This document shows, in pieces, positions 1 through 5,030 of a stretch of 5,030 bases of DNA (position 1 is its first letter; every line of letters begins with the position of its first letter). The stretch is from Methanobacteriota archaeon (GTDB lineage Archaea > Thermoplasmatota > Poseidoniia > Poseidoniales > Poseidoniaceae), in contig JAPOHM010000119.1 in the NCBI GenBank assembly GCA_029979405.1, positions 1 through 5,030 on the forward strand, read 5' to 3'. The translations under genes and the position numbers were made by a program. The notes under the pieces were generated by a model that did not search any database, was not told where the DNA came from, and was given only the letters and a program-made list of their open reading frames with translations.

Positions 1-79
1 ATTCAAAGGGGATTGCTAGCGACGCAGGTCGCTACGTTCAAGTTCCATCTGGAATTAATCCAAAATCGGGTGAGGGTGG
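1..79 (+). repeat. Left arm of a perfect 79-bp inverted repeat
   Basis: These bases are the exact reverse complement of 227-305, checked base by base; the match breaks at 80 versus 226. Read on the plus strand the arm encodes the same DacZ segment as the right arm (SKGIASDAGRYVQVPSG and onward to SGEGG). The arm touches the window start, so its full length is unknown. A perfect, undiverged copy of coding sequence only 147 bp from its partner is typical of a fold-back amplification chimera or a repeat-bounded contig end, but a real inverted repeat cannot be excluded. Confidence 0.95.
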
Positions 80-116
80 TGAGCTATCATTGGACGAGGC
101 GATTAGGATAGCCTAA
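3..116 (+). pseudogene. Open frame: DacZ fragment joined to an 11-residue tail, 5' end outside window
   Basis: A plus-strand frame is open from the window start to TAA at 114-116. Its first 26 codons repeat DacZ residues 217-242 inside the left repeat arm. After the repeat ends the frame continues as ELSLDEAIRIA and stops. This replaces the RHLAA motif and the remainder of the cyclase domain, so this version lacks half of the active site. The stop lies inside the 3' end of the minus-strand dacZ gene. Two readings fit: the 11-residue tail is the true end of a convergent neighbour whose upstream part was replaced by a chimeric copy of dacZ, or this is an alternative DacZ C-terminus exposed by inversion. 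The first seems more likely. No independent function can be assigned. Confidence 0.4.
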
Positions 117-951
117 CCCTGTATCTTTCTCTTCCCTTGGAATAGAGCGTAATTACTCCACTGGATGAAACACAAATTGCGATCGCATCGGCGAGTTGAC
201 TAATTGCCCTAGCCGCCAAATGTCTTCCACCCTCACCCGATTTTGGATTAATTCCAGATGGAACTTGAACGTAGCGACCTGCGTCGCTAGCAATCCCCTT
301 TGAATTGAACAAAATCGCTCCATCTAACCACGCGAATTCTGCTAACGTTTCGTGATTATTTTGTACAGTTACATCCTTCTTTGAATCTGAGTGTCCTTTG
401 AACGGATTAAGCACTATAGCTGTAGTATACCTCCTCAACTTTGGTACAGAACCAATTGCAAATAAAGCTCCTACTGCGTGACCTTCCCTGCCACGTCCCC
501 CAATTTGCCTAGCCAGCTCCATCGCTCTTGCTAGAACTTCAATGTCAACTCCGTGCTCGTTAGCAATTATGGCTAATTTGTTTGAAGCGAGAGAATTTGC
601 TTCGATTACAACAATTCCATTCATTGGCTCTGCCATGATAGCTAATATTCTATCATTAGAGTTGAATCTACCCTCTCCTAAGCCTTGCAGTACTATGTCG
701 TGAAGATTGTTGAGAACAGAGAGTCCTTGTGAGGATAGTGAATCCTCAAGAATTTCAACATCTAAACCCAATTCTGTAAGATTATCTCTAACCTTAGCCG
801 AAGATGTCAAGGTTACTAAGCGTAATTTTTTGGGCAGTACCTCTCGAATTTTTTTTGCTGTTATCGAGCTGTTTGAAAGTAGGACTACGACTGAAAAATC
901 AGAGCGTTCTCCCTCTATTGCCGATGCTACCATTTTTGGCAGGTCGACCAA
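103..951 (-). CDS. dacZ: Diadenylate cyclase (cyclic di-AMP synthase), archaeal DacZ / DisA_N type
   Basis: This enzyme condenses two ATP into cyclic di-AMP, a second messenger linked to osmotic and potassium balance; it has no membrane segment and should be cytosolic. The protein is 282 residues. Residues 1-145 form an alpha/beta domain resembling the N-terminal pyruvate-kinase-like domain of archaeal DacZ. The DAC domain follows, with REGHAVGALFAIG at 155-167, NPFKG at 182-186, the DGA motif at 210-212 and GRHLAA at 242-247. The usual RHR motif reads RHL here. The domain appears complete, ending about residue 282. The start is TTG at 951, chosen because a GAGGTG Shine-Dalgarno lies 5 nt upstream and a stop is four codons before it; the alternative is ATG at Met7 (931-933). 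The gene lies 9 nt downstream of a macro-domain gene and in the same frame. Its coding sequence contains the right arm of a 79-bp inverted repeat. Family assignment is strong; activity is inferred. Confidence 0.88.
   Translation of the reverse strand: MVDLPKMVASAIEGERSDFSVVVLLSNSSITAKKIREVLPKKLRLVTLTSSAKVRDNLTELGLDVEILEDSLSSQGLSVLNNLHDIVLQGLGEGRFNSNDRILAIMAEPMNGIVVIEANSLASNKLAIIANEHGVDIEVLARAMELARQIGGRGREGHAVGALFAIGSVPKLRRYTTAIVLNPFKGHSDSKKDVTVQNNHETLAEFAWLDGAILFNSKGIASDAGRYVQVPSGINPKSGEGGRHLAARAISQLADAIAICVSSSGVITLYSKGRERYRVRLS
227..305 (-). repeat. Right arm of the 79-bp inverted repeat, inside dacZ
   Basis: This is the exact reverse complement of 1-79, separated from it by a 147-bp spacer. 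On the minus strand it codes for DacZ from about residue 216 to 241, the stretch between the two catalytic motifs: it begins just after DGA (210-212) and ends one codon before RHLAA. The coding context is fully consistent with a normal DAC domain, so this copy is taken as the genuine one. Confidence 0.95.
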
Positions 952-956
952 ATTAA

Positions 957-962
957 CACCTC
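957..962 (-). promoter_or_regulatory. Ribosome binding site for dacZ, overlapping the macro gene stop
   Basis: On the minus strand the sequence reads TGAGGTGTTAATTTG: GAGGTG shares bases with the TGA stop of the upstream gene and sits 5 nt before the TTG at 949-951. It matches the anti-Shine-Dalgarno well and decides the TTG start over the downstream ATG. The overlap with the upstream stop suggests translational coupling. Confidence 0.6.
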
Positions 963-1587
963 ATTCCATTGTTGTGTCAATACCAGGGAGTTGGTCTTCA
1001 GATTCCCTGTACACAGTTCGCATGTTGTTGATGAAATTCCTTTCCTTCACAACGATATTGTATTCCTTTATTCCAGGGTCTTCCTCTCCATCCATGATGC
1101 TGAGTAGTGTTTCTAGAGTCAATCGAGCACCTTCGCGGTGAGGGTATGCAAAGACGCCCATGGATAATGGTGGAGCCATGATCACGCTAACGTCTTTCAT
1201 TTCGCGAAGTGTATCAAACAGATTGTGATATGCTTGTGGTAGTAAATCTCGCCTAGATTCATCTTGATTTGGTCTGCGACAATCTGGGCTCACTACGTGA
1301 ATGATGTGCTTGAATTTATTTTCTAGGTTGTAAGGCTTGGAAACAACGTTAGTTGTAACCGGGCAAGGAGGAAGATTCAACTTCCTTTGCTCGATGCTAA
1401 CATTTCTACAAAATTCACGCAACTCATCGCCTGCTGCTTTGTGAATTTGTGCGTCTAGGCCCTCTCTTCCTGAAAGACGGTTATTCGCAGGGGTAATAAC
1501 AGCATCTGCCTCTTGCAAATGTAATTCACCACCAATGACACGAACTATTCCCCATCGACAAGTTCGGGCCATGTACAACTCGACCAT
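961..1587 (-). CDS. Stand-alone macro-domain protein (ADP-ribose or related nucleotide binding)
   Basis: Macro domains bind ADP-ribose and related nucleotides; some remove ADP-ribose from proteins or hydrolyse O-acetyl-ADP-ribose. This 208-residue protein is essentially one macro domain with a short acidic tail. The first ligand-loop signature is visible at about 28-53: DAVITPANNRLSG with Asn35 and Asn36, then GREGLD at 40-45 in place of the usual GGGVD, then IHKAAG. The middle strand is PVTTN (76-80) with HIIHVVSP at 94-101. The second loop is PPLSMGVFAYP at 139-149, equivalent to the G-x-G-[IVY]-[FY] loop. No signal peptide or membrane segment is present. The start is ATG at 1585-1587; there is no Shine-Dalgarno, but a TATA-like box about 29 nt upstream fits a leaderless mRNA. 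Met6 (1570-1572) is an alternative start. It is the first gene of a two-gene operon with dacZ. The domain is clear; the substrate and any catalytic activity are not, and the altered first loop leaves binding-only possible. Confidence 0.85.
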   Translation of the reverse strand: MVELYMARTCRWGIVRVIGGELHLQEADAVITPANNRLSGREGLDAQIHKAAGDELREFCRNVSIEQRKLNLPPCPVTTNVVSKPYNLENKFKHIIHVVSPDCRRPNQDESRRDLLPQAYHNLFDTLREMKDVSVIMAPPLSMGVFAYPHREGARLTLETLLSIMDGEEDPGIKEYNIVVKERNFINNMRTVYRESEDQLPGIDTTME

Positions 1588-1612
1588 GTTTAGAGCAGGA
1601 GGGGCCGTCCTT

Positions 1613-1620
1613 CATATACA
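1613..1620 (-). promoter_or_regulatory. TATA-like box for the macro-dacZ operon
   Basis: The minus strand reads TGTATATG, centred about 29 nt before the ATG at 1587. That is the spacing expected for an archaeal TATA box driving a leaderless transcript, and no Shine-Dalgarno precedes the ATG. This is motif and spacing evidence only. Confidence 0.45.
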
Positions 1621-1629
1621 CATTGACGA

Positions 1630-1636
1630 TTTTAAG
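1630..1636 (+). promoter_or_regulatory. Possible TATA-like element for the plus-strand secreted-protein gene
   Basis: TTTTAAG is the most TATA-like plus-strand stretch in the 117-bp divergent region. With transcription starting about 25 nt downstream it would give a leader of roughly 45 nt before the ATG at 1705. I see no convincing Shine-Dalgarno in that leader and no better TATA box at the leaderless distance, so this is weak. Confidence 0.2.
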
Positions 1637-1638
1637 CG

Positions 1639-1653
1639 AAAATAGCCTATTTT
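1639..1653. promoter_or_regulatory. 15-bp perfect palindrome, candidate operator between divergent genes
   Basis: The sequence is AAAATAG-C-CTATTTT: two 7-bp arms around a single base, perfect over its length and not extended on either side. It lies between the TATA-like boxes and the plus-strand gene, within the only intergenic region of the window. A dimeric winged-helix or similar regulator could bind here and control one or both directions. The arms are AT-rich, so a chance occurrence is possible. Confidence 0.4.
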
Positions 1654-1704
1654 GACCGATACTAGCAAGCGAAGTGACTTTGAGTAACATCCCGTGCCGA
1701 TGTC

Positions 1705-4700
1705 ATGTCACAATCACGAAAAGCGCTATTTTTAGTTGCGCTATTCGTGGTTAGCCTCATCCAATTACCCAATCAAGACAGTTCTGATGAAGAATTGAGG
1801 GAGCACATATTCGATGGGTTTAGCATTGAAACCGACATTTGGAATGAAAGCCCTTTAAGGACAGTAGCAGTTCCTGGAGGGTTCAACTTTTCAACAGCCG
1901 TAGACTACGGTGATGTTGGTGTTTTAATCAATAACAAATCCGAAGTCAGTCGAACGATTGGTTGGGCATTCGTTACTGCTAGAAATATAAGCGCAGACAG
2001 AGTTTTCATTTTCGATAATTCATCAAACCCAACCGGTGAAACAATCAACAGAAATCAATTCAATACATATTTCCTTGAACCATTCAAAGAAATGTTATCC
2101 AATTATAGTGGCACTGATCTCAACTATTTGGTGACCACTAAAGGCATGCCTTTGAGAGTCAGTGGCGGCAATAACAAAGCGTCTTTTGACCAAGAAATTG
2201 CATTGGCTGGTGGCGCATATGATTCAGACATTGGAAGTGACTGGTGGAGTAATCACAATTATGGCCCTCTTGCAGGTAAGCAAATGGAAGAATTCACTAG
2301 AGATGAGTATGGTTTTTTCTTGGTAACCAGATTGACAGGGTATACGGTTGAAACCGCTCTAGACTTGATTGAAAAGGCGAACAACTCCTACGGTGCAAGA
2401 GGCACACACGTCCTAGATTTAGCTACAAATAGAAACGGCTCAGGATACAAATTTTGGAATGATGATTTATATGTAGCAAACACCACTCTAAATGGCACAA
2501 TGAACCTGCCAGTATACTTCGATGAAGAAACTGAATTCATTACTAATATGAGCAACGTAATCGGTTACGCATCTTGGGGAAGTAATGACGGCAACTGGAA
2601 TCGAAATTATCTCTCGAATGGCGGCTTTGATACACTAGATTCTTCTTGGTCAAGCGGTTCACGTTACTGGAATATTTCAGCGCCTACAGTGAGTTCTGGT
2701 GATGTTTTCAACTGGTCATATCAAACCTCGACAAAGCAAGGTGGAAATGGTGCTTTTGAAGCGGCAATTTCCACTAGTTGCACACAAGATTCCGGCTACC
2801 TAAGGTCAGGTATATTTGCAGAATATTTTGACAATGAAGGAATCAATTTCAACTCTGCAACCATGCCTGATTTGATTGATAGAGTACCAGATCACTCTCG
2901 CTTGGAATCGGCTCTCGCATATTCTTCATCTGGAAATCCATATCCTGGTTTGGATGACAGATTCAAAAATAACTGGGGCGCAAGATTCAGTGGACTAATC
3001 AACATACCAGAAACAGGAAACTGGACATTCTATCTCAATACCGATGACGGCTCTGAGTTATGGATTAATGGTGATAGCCTAATCCAAAATTACGGAATGC
3101 ATGGAATGAGAGAATACTCCGGTTCTCTGAATTTGACGGCTGGATACCATGATTTCAGAATCGAATTTTTCCAAGGCGGAGGTCCACACGGATTGAGATT
3201 CTCTTGGGAGGGCCCAAACGTTAGCAAGGCAACAATTCCATCCTCTGCATTCGTAGTAATGGCTGATAATATTCCACAATCAGAGAACTTGATTCATCAC
3301 TGGGATTTCGAAGAAGGTAATGGTTCGATTTCGAGTGATAGCATCGCAAATAATTCCAATTTCACATTGTATGGAATGAATACAACCAATTGGAGAAATT
3401 GCGTTGACGGGAATTGTTTGTGGTTTGATGGAGTCGATGACTATGCAAAGGTGAATGTTGACGATTGGCTAGGCAATTTCAGCATTAGTCAATGGGTCTG
3501 GGCTAACACAACCTCACTACCGACATACGCTTCTACATTCGCAATCGACGACAATGCAGGGTCGAATCAATCGTTCCAGCACATGGTTTCTGGTGGTAAA
3601 TGGCGACTTCATAATAATCAAAGCTTAACCTTTGGTGACGTCACTGCGCAGAAATGGACACACCTCGTTACAGTTTACGATGCTGGTAATGTTAGACAAT
3701 ACATGGACGGAGTTTTGGTCAACTCTAACTTCTACCCGAATGGTTCTCTAAACAACTTTGACTTGTACAAAATTGGAGTAAATAGGGCTGGAAACGCTTA
3801 CTTCGAAGGCATGATTGACAACCTCATGATTTGGGATACTGCGCTGGATAATAGTTCAATTACAGCCCTTAACAGAAATATCCTAAACAACTGTACTGCA
3901 TATTCAGGCAACGGTCAAAATGTAGCATACCTTGAGACTACACATGAAATCCCTGTAAATTTCACAAATCACGCTTGGAATGTGTATGCCTACGGGAAAA
4001 GAAATGGCGATGTATTTGGAGAATACCAAATTCAAGTCACGTCCTTCGATTCCAACGGAAGCGAACTAAGTTACAATGAATCATCAAAGAAAGAGTATAC
4101 AACAGCCTGGAATTCGCAAACAATGAGGTTTAGACCGCATGAAAATGCGACCTCAATGAAGATTAGAATCTCATTGGATGTAGTTCCCACATCCACTGAT
4201 GGTTCGCTATATGTTGACTCTGCAATACTTCGTGTGATTAGACCACACATGGATTGGGTCAACGGATCGATTGTAGAGACAGCGGTTAGCACAGGGGCTC
4301 GCTCATTCAATTGGGGCACATCTTACGGACAATCCTTAGTTGCAGATATCCTTGAAGACGGAGCTAGTGGAATCAAAGGCTACGTGTATGAGCCGTACCT
4401 AACAGCGGTCTCTTCACCAAGTGTACTGTTGTCATCCTACGCTAGTGGATACAACCTTGCTGAATCTTACGCAGCTGCAAACACCATGACAAGTTGGATG
4501 GGTGTTGTTGTTGGGGACCCGAAGATGAGTCCATACGCCGATATCGTCCATGACATCAGAATTATTGACGTACGAGTGACGGAAAATCTGACGGTAAACT
4601 CCAATTGCAAAATCGAAATTGCAATTGAAAATATCGGCCCCGGAATTGGCGTTGGAAATCTGAAGATTTTGGACAAACTTGGCAGTATTGTTCTTACAAA

Positions 4701-5030
4701 TCACAGCATGGTTTTGCCCACTGGTTCAGAAAATGGAAGCAGACAAATCATTGAACTTGAGATAAATACATCAAGAGAAGGGTGGAATAATTTAGTAATC
4801 AGATGGGAGGCAACATCTGTTCTAAATCCTGAAAGAAATATCGACAACAATCAGTTCGACCTTACAATATGGGCGAATAGTCCTCCCGTCATCGAGGATA
4901 TTTTCTGTGACTCAACCCAGTATAGTAGGGGTGACAGATTCGTTTGTAGCCTAGAGGCAACTGATGATAGTGGAGTTGTGAATGCTACAATCGCTTGGAG
5001 AATAACGAGCGGAAACAACAGCAGTGAATG
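1705..5030 (+). CDS. Large secreted multidomain protein: split TIGR03790-like domain with PA14 and LamG inserts, 3' end outside window
   Basis: The frame is open for 1108 codons to the window end. ATG at 1705 is the only ATG after the in-frame stop at 1681. Residues 1-21 are a signal peptide (Arg5-Lys6, then a hydrophobic core 7-19), so the protein is exported. Residues 71-300 resemble the first half of TIGR03790, a family of unknown function: VLINNKSEVSRT at 73-84, YLVTTKGMPLRV at 141-152, LVTRLTG at 206-212 and YASWGSNDGNW at 288-298. Residues 853-945 look like its second half, with VYEPYL (894-899) and VVVGDPKMSPY (934-944). Between them lie a beta-sandwich-like segment starting NGGFD (305), a PA14 domain (about 369-517, NTDDGSELWING at 445-456), a LamG/concanavalin-like domain (529-731, starting LIHHWDFEEGNG) and a second beta-sandwich-like segment (740-845). 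A CARDB/Ig-like domain (950-1060) and the start of another Ig-like repeat (from about 1060) follow. PA14 and LamG domains commonly bind glycans. About 38 N-glycosylation sequons are present. The C-terminal anchor is not visible and the function is unknown. Confidence 0.85.
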   Translation, partial: MSQSRKALFLVALFVVSLIQLPNQDSSDEELREHIFDGFSIETDIWNESPLRTVAVPGGFNFSTAVDYGDVGVLINNKSEVSRTIGWAFVTARNISADRVFIFDNSSNPTGETINRNQFNTYFLEPFKEMLSNYSGTDLNYLVTTKGMPLRVSGGNNKASFDQEIALAGGAYDSDIGSDWWSNHNYGPLAGKQMEEFTRDEYGFFLVTRLTGYTVETALDLIEKANNSYGARGTHVLDLATNRNGSGYKFWNDDLYVANTTLNGTMNLPVYFDEETEFITNMSNVIGYASWGSNDGNWNRNYLSNGGFDTLDSSWSSGSRYWNISAPTVSSGDVFNWSYQTSTKQGGNGAFEAAISTSCTQDSGYLRSGIFAEYFDNEGINFNSATMPDLIDRVPDHSRLESALAYSSSGNPYPGLDDRFKNNWGARFSGLINIPETGNWTFYLNTDDGSELWINGDSLIQNYGMHGMREYSGSLNLTAGYHDFRIEFFQGGGPHGLRFSWEGPNVSKATIPSSAFVVMADNIPQSENLIHHWDFEEGNGSISSDSIANNSNFTLYGMNTTNWRNCVDGNCLWFDGVDDYAKVNVDDWLGNFSISQWVWANTTSLPTYASTFAIDDNAGSNQSFQHMVSGGKWRLHNNQSLTFGDVTAQKWTHLVTVYDAGNVRQYMDGVLVNSNFYPNGSLNNFDLYKIGVNRAGNAYFEGMIDNLMIWDTALDNSSITALNRNILNNCTAYSGNGQNVAYLETTHEIPVNFTNHAWNVYAYGKRNGDVFGEYQIQVTSFDSNGSELSYNESSKKEYTTAWNSQTMRFRPHENATSMKIRISLDVVPTSTDGSLYVDSAILRVIRPHMDWVNGSIVETAVSTGARSFNWGTSYGQSLVADILEDGASGIKGYVYEPYLTAVSSPSVLLSSYASGYNLAESYAAANTMTSWMGVVVGDPKMSPYADIVHDIRIIDVRVTENLTVNSNCKIEIAIENIGPGIGVGNLKILDKLGSIVLTNHSMVLPTGSENGSRQIIELEINTSREGWNNLVIRWEATSVLNPERNIDNNQFDLTIWANSPPVIEDIFCDSTQYSRGDRFVCSLEATDDSGVVNATIAWRITSGNNSSE

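Noticed and set aside
80..102. Transcription terminator after dacZ
   Set aside because: There is no T-run or stem-loop on the minus strand directly after the stop. The long inverted repeat could fold, but it lies within coding sequence and is probably not a terminator.
707..1141. Plus-strand open frame of 144 codons opposite dacZ and the macro gene
   Set aside because: It spans the junction of two well-recognised minus-strand genes, and its translation is low-complexity Ser/Thr/Arg-rich with no recognisable motif. It is an antisense shadow.
1700..1702. Alternative ATG five bases before the chosen start of the secreted protein
   Set aside because: It is in a different frame (ATG TCA TGT) and does not lead into the signal peptide; only ATG at 1705 is in frame.
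3079..3279. Minus-strand open frame opposite the PA14 region
   Set aside because: The plus strand here encodes a clear PA14 domain; the antisense product has no family features and no start signals.
4071..4319. Minus-strand open frame of 82 codons opposite the large secreted gene
   Set aside because: It is antisense to continuous plus-strand coding sequence with recognisable motifs, and shows no promoter or ribosome binding site.
4504..4530. Possible gingipain-like (C25) peptidase reading of the VVVGDP motif
   Set aside because: A GDP-type motif near a domain end also occurs in C25-like proteins, but I could not identify a catalytic His-Cys pair. None of the few cysteines lies in either half of the TIGR03790-like domain, so a protease call is not supported.
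4432..4704. Two overlapping minus-strand open frames in different phases
   Set aside because: They overlap each other and lie opposite the GYNLAES to GDP segment of the secreted protein; neither resembles a protein family.

Overview
The window looks archaeal, most likely a marine euryarchaeon of the Poseidoniales (Marine Group II) or a relative; this placement is inference. The reasons are a two-domain diadenylate cyclase of the archaeal DacZ type, a macro-domain gene with a TATA-like box about 29 nt upstream of its ATG and no Shine-Dalgarno (a leaderless pattern), and a very large, Asn-rich, sequon-rich secreted protein. Base composition is moderately AT-rich and most arginines in the large gene are AGA.

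Layout. Positions 1-305 carry a perfect 79-bp inverted repeat (1-79 and 227-305, spacer 80-226). Its right arm lies inside the DacZ coding sequence, and its left arm runs off the window start. Positions 103-951 (minus) encode DacZ, the cyclic di-AMP synthase. Positions 961-1587 (minus), immediately upstream of dacZ in transcription order, encode a stand-alone macro-domain protein. The two form a tight operon with only 9 nt between the stop of one and the start of the other. Positions 1588-1704 are a divergent intergenic region with a TATA-like box for the operon and a perfect 15-bp palindrome. From 1705 to the window end (plus strand) there is one continuous open frame of 1108 codons with no stop. 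It has a signal peptide, and I read it as a TIGR03790-like domain split by a long insert containing PA14 and LamG domains, followed by Ig/CARDB-like repeats.

How the genes relate. The macro protein (binding ADP-ribose or a related nucleotide) and DacZ (making cyclic di-AMP from ATP) are probably co-transcribed and suggest an intracellular nucleotide-signalling unit. The divergent gene makes an extracellular, probably glycosylated, glycan- or surface-binding protein. Nothing beyond the shared promoter region ties it to the operon.

The points most worth a second look are the nested architecture of the large secreted protein, the macro/c-di-AMP pairing in one frame, and the inverted repeat. Inversion at that repeat would replace the catalytic C-terminus of DacZ with an 11-residue tail, but an assembly or amplification artefact is the more likely explanation.
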